Shown here: piece by piece, positions 40,005-49,146 of the stretch | Position numbering within the stretch: position 1 is the first letter of the stretch | Layout: every line of letters begins with the position of its first letter | Assembly (NCBI GenBank): GCA_021799405.1 | Contig: JAJZAL010000007.1 | Coordinates: forward strand, 1-62,780 | Length of the DNA stretch: 62,780 nucleotides | Reading direction: 5' to 3' | Origin: Acidobacteriota bacterium | GTDB taxonomy: Bacteria; Acidobacteriota; Terriglobia; Terriglobales; Acidobacteriaceae | Made by a program: the position numbers and the translations under genes | Notes under the pieces: generated by a model | What the model was told of the DNA's origin: nothing | The model's database searches: none | The model's input: only the letters and a program-made list of their open reading frames with translations

Positions 40005-41414
40005 CTACGCTTCCGCAGAGAGCTTGAATGAATCGTGCGTATTGCGGCACCACTCAGAGAGCATCGCCCGATGCTCGTCGAGGATCGGCTTGAATCGGGG
40101 ATCGACTGCAAGGTTCACCATCTCGCCGGGATCTTCCCACAGGTCCACGAGCGATTCAGGGTCTTTGCCGGTGTTGTATGCGCAATATTTGTAGCGCTGC
40201 GCGCGCAGCATCCGGCCGGTTGAAGTGGGCAGGCTGCCATCAACCGGCGCACCTTGCACCATCTTGTTGGACACCACCACATACTTGCGCGGATCATTGA
40301 CGCCGTTCTTCACGCTCAGCCCCGGCAGGCCCGGCGGCGGAGCAATCCCCGCAAAGTCGCACAGCGTCGGAATCAGGTCGATGCCTGTATTCACAAGCCG
40401 CTTCGAGGTTCCCGGCTTGATGGCGGCTGGATAGCTGAGCACGAAGGGAACACGGCTCGCCTCCTCGTAGAAGACGGTCTTCTGGTTCCACAGATGCGCG
40501 CCCTGGCAATCGCCGTGATCGGCAAGCATCACAATCAATGTGTCCCTTTCATGTCCCGAGTGACGCAGAGCCTGCAGCACGATTCCGATTTGCGCATCGA
40601 CCTTCTCAATCAGCCGATAGTAGGCCCACTCGTATTGACGCCACTTGGCATCGTCGAAATTGCCGACGGGAAACATCGGCGCTGCCTGATAGGAGCGGCG
40701 CATGAGCGCCACGATCTCCGGCTCATATTTTTGAGGCAGGTGATCCGCGCGCAGTGGCGGGCATTGATTGGCGGACGGCGGCGCGCCGATCGGTCCCAGC
40801 GGCAGCCTTTGTTCCCGCGCCCATTCGCAGATGTTGTGCGGGTTGAGGAAAGATGCCACCGCGAGAAAAGGCGCATCGTGCCGCTGGTGAAGGAAGCCGG
40901 CTGTGTTTGCTGTTGTTTCAGTATCAATGCTGCTGGCGCCGTATTTGCCTCTTCCCATCTCCGCCGTGGCAAAGCCATGAATCGCGGTGTCGCTGGTGGG
41001 GCAGGGAATATGCCACTTCCCGAAGTACGCAGTTTCATAACGCGCGTCCGCAAAGATCTTTCCCAGCATCTTGATTCTGCTGAAGTCGAGCTTTACCGTC
41101 CGCAGGTCCGAGTTATCCATCACTCCGGTCACGGTGGGGTATTGTCCCGTGAACATGGAAGTGCGCGACGGAACACAGAGAGGGTTGGAGCAGTATGCCC
41201 TCGTGTAAACACGCCCGCGGGCTGCGACCGCATCCATATTGGGAGTGTGAAGGTACCTGGTTCCGATACGATAGCTGGCCGCATCCGCGGATAGCTCGTC
41301 AGTGATAACAATGAGAATATTCGGCCGCTTGAAGGCTGTTGCTGCACGCGAAGGCGCATGCACTGCAAAGAACGCTGCTCCCGCGCCTCGGATGAAATCC
41401 CGCCTGGTGATCAT
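40005..41414 (-). CDS. Sulfatase, Tat-exported (CVPSR type)
   Basis: A 469-residue type I sulfatase. A twin-arginine signal (ITRRDFIRGAGAAFF) opens the protein. The metal-binding start VITDELSAD and the active-site motif C80-V-P-S-R (its Cys becomes formylglycine) follow, with later FGKWHIPC and ADHGDCQGAHLWNQK. It hydrolyses sulfate esters on exported or periplasmic substrates; specificity cannot be read from sequence. ATG at 41414 is preferred over GTG at 41423 because the ATAGGTG ribosome site overlaps the latter. It lies 33 bp before the beta-helix gene. No formylglycine-generating enzyme is present in the window. Confidence 0.92.
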   Translation of the reverse strand: MITRRDFIRGAGAAFFAVHAPSRAATAFKRPNILIVITDELSADAASYRIGTRYLHTPNMDAVAARGRVYTRAYCSNPLCVPSRTSMFTGQYPTVTGVMDNSDLRTVKLDFSRIKMLGKIFADARYETAYFGKWHIPCPTSDTAIHGFATAEMGRGKYGASSIDTETTANTAGFLHQRHDAPFLAVASFLNPHNICEWAREQRLPLGPIGAPPSANQCPPLRADHLPQKYEPEIVALMRRSYQAAPMFPVGNFDDAKWRQYEWAYYRLIEKVDAQIGIVLQALRHSGHERDTLIVMLADHGDCQGAHLWNQKTVFYEEASRVPFVLSYPAAIKPGTSKRLVNTGIDLIPTLCDFAGIAPPPGLPGLSVKNGVNDPRKYVVVSNKMVQGAPVDGSLPTSTGRMLRAQRYKYCAYNTGKDPESLVDLWEDPGEMVNLAVDPRFKPILDEHRAMLSEWCRNTHDSFKLSAEA

Positions 41415-41501
41415 GTTTGGCACCTATTTCCGGTATGGTCTAAATTTGCGCGCGCCATCTGCGCCTGTCACGGGATCTGCGCACCCTGTCCTCCATTCTG
41501 A

Positions 41502-43004
41502 CTAGGCTCGTGGAAGCGGCATGCGCCCGCGGGCAAGCGTCGTTGCGCGCAGCGCGACGTGAAGCCGGAACTTCGTCTCCTTCATTGCCGGGTCGTCTGC
41601 GAGATTCTTGAGCTCGCTCGGGTCCGTCCTGTAGTCATATAACTCTTCCCCATCTCGTCCTTCATTCCACCAGGTGTAGCGGTAGCGCTTGTCGCGAATC
41701 GAATAGCCATCGATCCTGGCGTGCTCCTCTGTCTTTCCGCGGCGCACCTGGGTTATCGCCGGCTTGCTCCACTCCGCGGCAGGATTGTGAAGCAGAGGCG
41801 CCAGGCTTTCGCCGTGCAGATTCGTCGGTATGCCCTCAAGCTCACAGAGGGCGGCGACGGTGGGATAAAGGTCAAGATTCTCGACGGGTCGCCGGCACAC
41901 TCCTCCACGTGACGCCACACCGGCTCCGGCAAAGATCATGGGCACGTGTGTGGCAGGTTCGAAGAGCGTTTGCTTCATCCACTGCCCATGCTGGCCGAGT
42001 TGCCAGCCATGATCGACCCAGAAGACCACGAGAGTATTCTCTGCCAGGCCCGAGGCTTCCAACTCATGCAGGACGCGGCCCACCTGCGCATCCATAAAGG
42101 TTGTCGCCGCGTGGTAGCCCTGAATGGCATCCTTCCGCTGATCGATATCCATCCCGAAGTTGGTCGGGTGCGTCCAGTAGGCAGGTGGCGGCGCAATTGT
42201 GAGCTCGCTGGGGTCGAAGGGATACGGCTGGATTGTGCTGATCGGATAGCGATTGAAATAGGCCTCCGGAACCACCCACGGCACATGCGGCCGATAGAGC
42301 CCAAAAGCAATGAAGAATGGCTGCTCATGCGGTTGCTTCAGCAGGCGAATCACATGGTCCGCGCCGATGGCGTCGGTAATTTCGTCATCCGGCGCCTTCG
42401 ACCGATGGAATGCAATGGAACTGCCGAGTCCCCGGCGCGGCGTAAAGTTTGTGATCAGCGGCTCTTCCTTGTAGCGATCCACGCCTGCGGGATCGTAGGT
42501 CCAGTCCCAGGTCATCGGATCGTCTAGGCCATCGGTTCCCTCTTCTTCGGGATTGCCCGCATGAAAAATCTTGCCGACTCGCGCCGAGAAGTATCCATTC
42601 TCGCGGAAGAGCTGGCCAAGCGTGATCACGTTCGGCAGGGCCTGGCGGAAGTGGGTCTGGTTATCGTGTACGTGCGTGATGTCAGGCGAAAGTCCAGTCA
42701 TCAGCGAACTGCGTGACGGACAGCACAACGAAAACTGGCAGTACGCCGCGTCAAAGCGCACGCCGCGAGCCGCAAGCCGGTCCAGGTTCGGACTGTGAAC
42801 CGGCCGTCCATAGCAGCCAAGCTGGGTGGCCAGATCGTCCACGCCGATAAAGAGCACATTCTTGCGCGGCTTTCGCTTGAGGATTGTGGGCGCGGTGAGT
42901 GCCGGCGCTGATTGCGATGGCGTTTGGCCGAAGAGGCCGGTGGCCCTTGTTGCTGCAACTCCCGACAGGACACCTTCAATAAACTTGCGGCGGTTGATTG
43001 CCAT
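41502..43004 (-). CDS. Sulfatase, iduronate-2-sulfatase-like, Tat-exported (CCPSR type)
   Basis: A 500-residue type I sulfatase. The Tat-like signal is INRRKFIEGVLSG. Metal and active-site segments are FIGVDDLATQLGCYG and C94-C-P-S-R, followed by SLMTGLSPDITHVHDN. VFWVDHGWQLGQHGQWMKQTLFE matches the iduronate-2-sulfatase/choline-sulfatase-like branch, as does the C-terminal ELYDYRTDPSELKNLADDP. A GGGAGG site precedes the ATG. It probably removes sulfate from a uronate or hexose in the periplasm. It is 78-87 bp before the next sulfatase, same strand. Confidence 0.92.
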   Translation of the reverse strand: MAINRRKFIEGVLSGVAATRATGLFGQTPSQSAPALTAPTILKRKPRKNVLFIGVDDLATQLGCYGRPVHSPNLDRLAARGVRFDAAYCQFSLCCPSRSSLMTGLSPDITHVHDNQTHFRQALPNVITLGQLFRENGYFSARVGKIFHAGNPEEEGTDGLDDPMTWDWTYDPAGVDRYKEEPLITNFTPRRGLGSSIAFHRSKAPDDEITDAIGADHVIRLLKQPHEQPFFIAFGLYRPHVPWVVPEAYFNRYPISTIQPYPFDPSELTIAPPPAYWTHPTNFGMDIDQRKDAIQGYHAATTFMDAQVGRVLHELEASGLAENTLVVFWVDHGWQLGQHGQWMKQTLFEPATHVPMIFAGAGVASRGGVCRRPVENLDLYPTVAALCELEGIPTNLHGESLAPLLHNPAAEWSKPAITQVRRGKTEEHARIDGYSIRDKRYRYTWWNEGRDGEELYDYRTDPSELKNLADDPAMKETKFRLHVALRATTLARGRMPLPRA

Positions 43005-43128
43005 AGCTTTTCAAACCTCCCACTTCTCCTAAGCCGAGAAGTGCTGCTGAACGATCGATCGCTGAACAAATTCCGGCGTGCAGACGCTTTTGCCGGCACA
43101 TGTGAAACGCACGTTCCCGATGCCTTGG

Positions 43129-44769
43129 TCAGCGTGTGTCGTCCACGATCTCTTTCACGGCTTGCTCGACGGGGAAGTTTGGCGTTTCGGAGAATAGCGG
43201 GAAGCCGCGCTGATCCTTGTCCATGGGTGCAATGCCCGAGGTGTTCTGATACCAGTGCAACAGCCGCTCCTGCAGGGCAACTTGAATCGAGGCGACGCTT
43301 GCCTCGCCATAGCGATTGTGCAGTTCCTGCGGATCGCTCTGGTAGATGTATAGCTCGCTTTGCCCCTGCGGGCGCGATATGAGCTTGTACTCAGGTGTGC
43401 GCACCATGGCTGCGCGCGTGATGGTCTCAGGATGCTCAACCTCAAGGTTCTCCTTGGGAAAGTAAAGCGCGGAAGGATCGTGTGTGTTGTCTTCAAAACA
43501 CTGCGGCTCATAGAGGTTGTAGCCGCCTTCAGCAAAGGCGGAACGATGAGGATCGCCGCTGCCGCCGCGGATCTGCGGCATGAGACTGCGCGCAAAGTGC
43601 GTGTGATTGGCGCGCGTATTCGCCAATTCCAGACAGGTGGCCATTACGTCGAATAACTCGACCATCTCCTGGCTGACCCAGTTGGACTTTCCACCGGGAA
43701 CACGGGCGATGATGGGCACATGAGTCAGCGTATCCTCAAGCCCACTGGGCCATTTCTCGACAAGTCCGTAGTCGCCCGCATAATCTCCGTGGTCGGAAAA
43801 GACGAAGAGCGCCGTGTCCTTTGCGTGGTTGGTGCGCTCAATGGCTTCCATCAGCTCGCCCAGCATCCAGTCGCTATAACTCACCATGCCGTAGTAGAGA
43901 GAGCGTATCTGCCGGAAGGTCTGCTCCGGCATTTTGTCGATGCCGTAGGCTCTGCGAATCCCTTCAATGTAATTGGGCTTGCGGGGAAGGCCGATGGGGC
44001 GAAGTCCAGTGATATCGGCAGGGTTATACATACTCCGGAAACCCTCCGGCGGGCCATATGGCGGATGCGGCGAAGAGAGCGGCAGAAAGATGCAGAATGG
44101 CCGGTCCGTCTCGCGCCGCTCCAGAACGCGAATCCCCGCCTGCAGGTTGTGGTAATCGCCTGTCGCGGTCCGCTCGTGGCGCCCTTCGCTGATGAAGGTA
44201 CGCGCATATTCCTGCCTGGGTTCGCCTGGGCGCGCTCGGCCGCCTCCGCCATTGCCTCCCACGGGCATATGGTCCAGGTAGTTCCACTGGGTCACGCTCT
44301 GATAAAACGACTGTGCGGCCAGGGCGTCATTTTTTCCGAACCAGAAGACGTCATAGCCGGCCTGGCGCAGGTAACGGAACAGATTCGGCTCTTCGGGACG
44401 CAGAAAATACATCAGGCTCCGATGCCCGCGTACGCTGGTGGGCCATCCGGTAAGCAGGCTGCATCGCGAGGCCCCGCAGACCGGGTACTGTACGTGGCAG
44501 TTTGCAAAGCGCGTGCCCTCGGCAGCCAGCTTGTCGAGATTCGGAGTTTTGCAGACGGGATTCCCGTAGCAGGCCAGCGCGTCGGCGCGCAGTTCGTCGG
44601 GCATAAAGAGAACCAGGTTCGGCCGCGAGCGAATTTCCGCGGCAGGCTGTGCTCCGCCATTGGTAGAGCTGAGAACTTCAGCCGTTCCTCCGGCCGGCGA
44701 TGCCAGCCCCGCCAACAACGTTGCGCCTGTAGTTCCCATAAAATCGCGCCGCGAGAAATTCTTTTTCAT
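43129..44769 (-). CDS. Sulfatase, Tat-exported (CGASR type)
   Basis: A 546-residue type I sulfatase. The twin-arginine signal is FSRRDFMGTTGATLLAG. The active-site motif is C98-G-A-S-R, using Ala instead of Pro at the third position, which formylglycine enzymes tolerate. Metal-site segments VLFMPDELRADALACYG and VFSDHGDYAGDYGLVEKW are present. A Gly-rich loop (PVGGNGGGGRARPGEP) around residue 195 is unusual. ATG at 44769 starts the Tat signal; the frame is open 87 bp further. It is the first gene of the nine-gene minus-strand run and diverges from the GH3 gene across 119 bp, a likely shared control region. Confidence 0.9.
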   Translation of the reverse strand: MKKNFSRRDFMGTTGATLLAGLASPAGGTAEVLSSTNGGAQPAAEIRSRPNLVLFMPDELRADALACYGNPVCKTPNLDKLAAEGTRFANCHVQYPVCGASRCSLLTGWPTSVRGHRSLMYFLRPEEPNLFRYLRQAGYDVFWFGKNDALAAQSFYQSVTQWNYLDHMPVGGNGGGGRARPGEPRQEYARTFISEGRHERTATGDYHNLQAGIRVLERRETDRPFCIFLPLSSPHPPYGPPEGFRSMYNPADITGLRPIGLPRKPNYIEGIRRAYGIDKMPEQTFRQIRSLYYGMVSYSDWMLGELMEAIERTNHAKDTALFVFSDHGDYAGDYGLVEKWPSGLEDTLTHVPIIARVPGGKSNWVSQEMVELFDVMATCLELANTRANHTHFARSLMPQIRGGSGDPHRSAFAEGGYNLYEPQCFEDNTHDPSALYFPKENLEVEHPETITRAAMVRTPEYKLISRPQGQSELYIYQSDPQELHNRYGEASVASIQVALQERLLHWYQNTSGIAPMDKDQRGFPLFSETPNFPVEQAVKEIVDDTR

Positions 44770-44888
44770 GATGCCTCCGCCCGTGTTTTTACTTCGGCCC
44801 CAATTGTACGCATCGGTGCTGGCATCTGTGCGCGGCAAGTCGATGAGCCTATACATCCGGGCATCGAATGCGGTACCCTTTCAGCGTC

Positions 44889-47465
44889 ATGAAAAACTTT
44901 CGCAACCGCTCCGTGAACGCCATTTCTGTCTTTGTGCAGGCCTGCCTGCTGCCGGTTCTGCTCGCGTTGGCAGCGGCCGCAAGTCTGCAAGCCGCGGCCC
45001 AGGCCCCCGTACCGGACTCACCCGCTATCGAGGCCAAGTCCCACGCCCTGCTGAGCAAGCTTACCCTCGAACAGAAGATCACGATGCTGGGCGGCATTGA
45101 CAGCATGTACACGAATGCGATTCCCTCGGTTGGGTTGCCTCGCTTCAAGATGTCCGACGCATCCGTTGGCGTCCGCACCTGGGGGCCAACAACGGCCTAC
45201 GCCGGCGGCGTCGCGCTGGCCGCCACGTGGGACCCGGCTTTTTCGCGTAAGCTGGGCGAGAGCCTGGGCAAGGATGCGCGCGCGCGCAGCGTCAATTTCC
45301 TGCTCGGCCCCGGCGTTAACATCGCCCGCGCCCCGGTGGGAGGGCGCAACTTCGAGTATCTCTCCGAGGATCCTTATCTCAACTCCGTGCTTGTCGTGCC
45401 GTATATCCAGGGGGTGCAATCACAGGGGGTTATCGCTACGGTCAAGCACTACGCGCTCAATAATGAAGAGTTCAACCGCCATAACGCCAGCTCTGACGTG
45501 GACGAGCGCACCATGCGCGAGATTTACCTGCCGTCGTTCGAGGCCGCGGTTACCAGAGGGCATGTGGATGCGGTGATGAACTCCTATAACCTCATCAACG
45601 GAGTTCACGCCACCCAGAATGAGTTCCTCAATCTCAAGCTGCTCAAGGGCGAATGGGGCTTCAAGGGCGTCCTGATGTCCGACTGGGCGGCGACCTATGA
45701 CGGAGTTGCGGCGGTGAATAACGGCCTCGACCTGGAGATGCCCAGCCCGCGTTTCATGAATGCCGAGACTCTGCTGCCGGCGATCAAGGACGGTAGCGTC
45801 AAGGAGTCCACCATCAATGACCATGTCCTGCGGCTCTTTCGCGTGATGTATCGCTACCACTTCCTCGATCGCCCGCAGTTCGATTCGGATGACTCGACGT
45901 ACTCCGTAGCCGACCGCGCCGTTGCGTTGCAGGGCGCATTGGAAAGCATTACGCTGCTCAAGAACGAGGGCCATCTGCTGCCGCTTGATCCGGCGAAGAT
46001 CAAGACCATCGCCATTGTCGGGCCGAACGCATGGCCGGCGGTCACCGGCGGCGGCGGTTCTTCTGAAGCTCATGCGTTTGAGCCGGTCAGCATGCTTACC
46101 GGCATCGCCAACTTCCTCGGCCCCAACGTCCATGTTCTCTACAGCCGCGGTCTGCCCGATATGGCGGATGTCTTCCAGCACACGCAGTGGCAGGGCGGCA
46201 TCAAGATGGAAACCTTCCCCAGCGGTGACTTTACCGGCACGCCGGAAACCTCTTCGGCCCGGGCCATCAGCAACCTGCGGCCGGGGATGCGCGGCCCGGC
46301 GGCCACCAGGGCTCGCAGCATCCGCTACACCACCTCCTTCAAGGCAGACGAGGCGGGAAAATATCTGGTTCTCGCTGCTTCGTCCCGCCAGGATGCCTTT
46401 AAGGTTCTCATTGACGGTAAGCAGATTCTGGAACAGGAACACGCCGAAGGCCAGGTTCCGCAGTACGCGACGATTGACCTGAATGTCGGGCAGACGGTCA
46501 ACGTGGTGGCCGATTATCTGCCCCGCACGCCCGCCAACAACTTCGGCCTCGGCATCATCTATGGGCCTGACCTGGTTTCCGCCGATGCCAAGAAGTTCGC
46601 CGCTCTTGCCAATGTCGTAGTTGTCGCGGCCGGCTTCGATCCCATCACCGAGGGTGAGGGGCACGACCGTACCTTTACGCTGCCCTGGGGCCAGGATCAA
46701 CTGATTCAGGCCATGGCTGCGGCCAATCCGCACACCATTGTGACCTTGACTGGTGGCGGCGGTATGGAGACGCAAAGCTGGCTCGACAAGGTGCCTGTGC
46801 TGCTGCACACCTGGTATCCGGGCCAGGAGGGTGGCACGGCAATCGCCGAAATCCTCTTTGGCAAGCATGATCCCGAAGGCAAGCTGCCCGTTTCCTTCGA
46901 CCGCAGTTGGCCTGATAGCGCCTCGTATGCCTGGTACTACCCGGTGAAGGGCGGCGATACCACACTGCGCGAAAAAGGTGGGAACGGCGAACCCGTCACG
47001 TACACCATTCAGCACATCAAGTATGGTGACAAGCTCATGGTCGGTTACCGCTACTGGACGACCGTGGGCAAGCAGCCGCTGTTTCCCTTTGGTTTCGGCC
47101 TCACCTACACAACCTTCAGCTTCTCGAATCTCCAGGTGCCCGCATCGGCTCCGACTGGCTCCTCGGTTCCGGTCAGCTTCGATGTGACGAATACCGGCAA
47201 AGTGGCGGGAGCCGAAGTTGCCCAGCTCTATGTGTCAGATCCCTCCGCGAAGGTCAACCGGCCCGAGCGCGAGCTAAAGGGATTTGAGAAAGTACGCCTG
47301 GCCCCCGGCGCCACGCAGCATGTGACTCTTAGCCTCGACGCGCGCGCTTTCAGCTTCTGGGATGAGTCTGCGCACAAGTGGACGATTGACCCCGGCAAGT
47401 TCGTGATCCGCGTCGGCGATTCGAGCGAAAATACGCCGCTTACTGCTGATCTGACGCTGAAATAA
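44889..47465 (+). CDS. Glycoside hydrolase family 3 (beta-glucosidase type) with PA14 insert
   Basis: An 858-residue secreted enzyme with signal peptide (about residues 8-38). The GH3 N-terminal barrel has K186-H187 in VKHYALNNEE and the nucleophile D265 in LMSDWAATYDG. The C-terminal GH3 domain is interrupted by a PA14-type domain at about 440-560 (YTTSFKADEAGKYLVLAASS, KVLIDGKQIL). A fibronectin-III-like domain closes the protein (TNTGKVAGAEVAQLYVSDP). Such enzymes release terminal beta-linked glucose or xylose; PA14-bearing members often act on oligosaccharides. Divergent from the sulfatase operon, ending at a strong bidirectional terminator. Confidence 0.94.
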   Translation: MKNFRNRSVNAISVFVQACLLPVLLALAAAASLQAAAQAPVPDSPAIEAKSHALLSKLTLEQKITMLGGIDSMYTNAIPSVGLPRFKMSDASVGVRTWGPTTAYAGGVALAATWDPAFSRKLGESLGKDARARSVNFLLGPGVNIARAPVGGRNFEYLSEDPYLNSVLVVPYIQGVQSQGVIATVKHYALNNEEFNRHNASSDVDERTMREIYLPSFEAAVTRGHVDAVMNSYNLINGVHATQNEFLNLKLLKGEWGFKGVLMSDWAATYDGVAAVNNGLDLEMPSPRFMNAETLLPAIKDGSVKESTINDHVLRLFRVMYRYHFLDRPQFDSDDSTYSVADRAVALQGALESITLLKNEGHLLPLDPAKIKTIAIVGPNAWPAVTGGGGSSEAHAFEPVSMLTGIANFLGPNVHVLYSRGLPDMADVFQHTQWQGGIKMETFPSGDFTGTPETSSARAISNLRPGMRGPAATRARSIRYTTSFKADEAGKYLVLAASSRQDAFKVLIDGKQILEQEHAEGQVPQYATIDLNVGQTVNVVADYLPRTPANNFGLGIIYGPDLVSADAKKFAALANVVVVAAGFDPITEGEGHDRTFTLPWGQDQLIQAMAAANPHTIVTLTGGGGMETQSWLDKVPVLLHTWYPGQEGGTAIAEILFGKHDPEGKLPVSFDRSWPDSASYAWYYPVKGGDTTLREKGGNGEPVTYTIQHIKYGDKLMVGYRYWTTVGKQPLFPFGFGLTYTTFSFSNLQVPASAPTGSSVPVSFDVTNTGKVAGAEVAQLYVSDPSAKVNRPERELKGFEKVRLAPGATQHVTLSLDARAFSFWDESAHKWTIDPGKFVIRVGDSSENTPLTADLTLK

Positions 47466-47480
47466 CGCGGCGCAAGAATG

Positions 47481-47521
47481 ATCAACAAAATGCCCCGCAG
47501 CACGCGGGGCTTTTTGTTGAT
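47481..47521. terminator. Bidirectional intrinsic terminator
   Basis: GCCCCGC (47492-47498) pairs with GCGGGGC (47504-47510) around a five-base loop. The flanks ATCAACAAAA (47481-47490) and TTTTGTTGAT (47512-47521) are also complementary. They supply an A-run on one side and a T-run on the other, so the hairpin can end both the GH3 transcript and the converging gene that stops at 47543. Confidence 0.92.
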
Positions 47522-47542
47522 GGAACCGCAATGGTTCGTGGC

Positions 47543-48340
47543 TTACTGGCCTTGGGCCAGCAGATCATTCTCCGCTTCCTGCAGCGAAACATCTGCAGGG
47601 AGTTCCTTGAACTGCGACTTCTCGTCGTCTTCCTGTTCTGAGATGCTTTTGAAGATCAGCGCATGCCCCTGGATGTGCACATGCGTCTCAGTGATCTTCC
47701 ATTTGCCGTTCTTCATTTGGCGGCGCTCCACGTCAAAGGTGCCTCCGGCCGGGAGGTTACCCACCAAGCCACCCCAGAATTTGACGTCGTGCGTCAATCG
47801 CCCCTTGAGGCTTACGATCCGGTGCTGTGTGTTGTCGACCACCATCTCGCCGGTCATGGCCGCGAAGACGCGCGACTGCCACGTCGGAGGACGAAACTGT
47901 GGATTCGGCCAGAAGTGGAGGGTGGTGCGATCCTCGCTCCTGCTAGCGATAGACCAATAGAATGCCTGCGGCAACATGCCAAGCATTTGCGACGCTTCCT
48001 GATCGTCATGCTGTGCGCCCTTTCGCTGGCGCATCTGCGCCCTGGAGCTGAATATGAAGTTGTTCATACTGCTGCGTTGAGACTGCTTTGTCAGTTTCTG
48101 GCCGTTTTGCTCCAGCACGCGCGTCATGTCGCCGTTGCCCGTTTCCGCCACCCACTGTTCCACGGTGCCGCCTGGTTTGCGGTCCACGTCGTAGTACAGC
48201 CAGTGGGTGTGATCGCGTGCGTCGGCATACAACTCCACGCGCACCGCCTGCCTCACGATCTGTTGTGCAGTCTGGCCCGCCATGGCCACGCAGGAGCCGA
48301 GCAGAATAGCCCAGATTAGCAATTGGCTCTTCTTCAGCAT
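47543..48340 (-). CDS. Secreted protein of unknown function
   Basis: A 265-residue protein with a signal peptide (residues 5-22, cleavage near AMAGQ). The body is beta-rich with strand-turn repeats. ETGNGDMTRVLEQNGQKLT, MTGEMVVDNTQHRIVSLKGRLTHDVKFWGG and GTFDVERRQMKNGKWKITETHVHIQG suggest an outer-membrane lipid-binding or LolA-like curved beta-sheet fold. It resembles proteins seen repeatedly in Acidobacteria but I cannot name a family. ATG at 48340 with GGGAGAAACG just upstream defines the start. It is a stand-alone gene between a bidirectional terminator and the divergent DUF71 gene. Confidence 0.7.
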   Translation of the reverse strand: MLKKSQLLIWAILLGSCVAMAGQTAQQIVRQAVRVELYADARDHTHWLYYDVDRKPGGTVEQWVAETGNGDMTRVLEQNGQKLTKQSQRSSMNNFIFSSRAQMRQRKGAQHDDQEASQMLGMLPQAFYWSIASRSEDRTTLHFWPNPQFRPPTWQSRVFAAMTGEMVVDNTQHRIVSLKGRLTHDVKFWGGLVGNLPAGGTFDVERRQMKNGKWKITETHVHIQGHALIFKSISEQEDDEKSQFKELPADVSLQEAENDLLAQGQ

Positions 48341-48489
48341 CGTTTCTCCCTTGTTTGACTGATCAGGTGGCGCAAGCGATACAAAACTCTCTGCAATATG
48401 CCGATGATTGGATTCGCTCTGGAGATGCCTGAGGAGCCCAATTCCTGAGGTTGCGGCCACGCCCGCGCGCGGAAAGTTATGATCGTTGC

Positions 48490-49146
48490 ATGAAACGTGT
48501 CCTCTTGTCCTGGAGCAGCGGCAAGGACAGCGCCTGGGCACTCCACGTGCTCCGCCGCGATCCTGCTATTGAGCTGTGCGGTCTGCTCACGACTCTGAAT
48601 GAGCAATTTCAACGCGTCGCCATGCACGGCACACGGCGCTCCGTGCTGGAGGCGCAGGCGCGGGCTGCGGGGCTGCCGCTCTGGATTGTTCCTCTACCCT
48701 GGCCCTGCCCAAATGAGATCTACGAGCAGCGCATGGCGGAAGCCTGCAATCGCGCCGTTGCCGAGGGCATTGACGCCGTTGCTTTCGGTGACCTCTTTCT
48801 TGCCGACATCCGCGCCTACCGCGAGAAGCAAATGGCGCCCACTGGACTTGAGCCACTGTTTCCTCTCTGGCAGGTTCCCACCGATGCGCTGGCCCGCGAA
48901 ATGATCGCCGCTGGGCTCCGCGCCAGATTATCCTGCGTCGACAAGAAGCAACTGCCCGCCACCTTCGCCGGTCGCGAATTTGATGAGGCGCTCCTGCGCG
49001 ATCTGCCGCCGGCGGCAGACCCCTGCGGAGAGCGCGGTGAGTTTCACACCTGCGTTTACGCCGGGCCTATGTTCGCAGCGCCGCTGCCCATTGAAACAGG
49101 AGAAATCGTTGAGCGCGACGGCTTTGCCTTTGCTGATTTTCAATAA
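48490..49146 (+). CDS. Diphthine-ammonia-ligase-like ATPase (DUF71/COG2102)
   Basis: A 218-residue PP-loop ATPase. SWSSGKDSAWALHVL carries the SxGKDS ATP-pyrophosphatase loop. GDLFLADIRAYREKQMAPTGLEPLFPLW and CGERGEFHTCVYAGPMF are the hallmark motifs of the DUF71 family (EGGEFHT-type). In eukaryotes and archaea this family amidates diphthine; Bacteria have no diphthamide, so the bacterial role is unknown. TATGAT at 48478-48483 lies only six bases before the start, so the mRNA may be leaderless. It overlaps the convergent GH20 gene by seven bases. Confidence 0.88.
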   Translation: MKRVLLSWSSGKDSAWALHVLRRDPAIELCGLLTTLNEQFQRVAMHGTRRSVLEAQARAAGLPLWIVPLPWPCPNEIYEQRMAEACNRAVAEGIDAVAFGDLFLADIRAYREKQMAPTGLEPLFPLWQVPTDALAREMIAAGLRARLSCVDKKQLPATFAGREFDEALLRDLPPAADPCGERGEFHTCVYAGPMFAAPLPIETGEIVERDGFAFADFQ

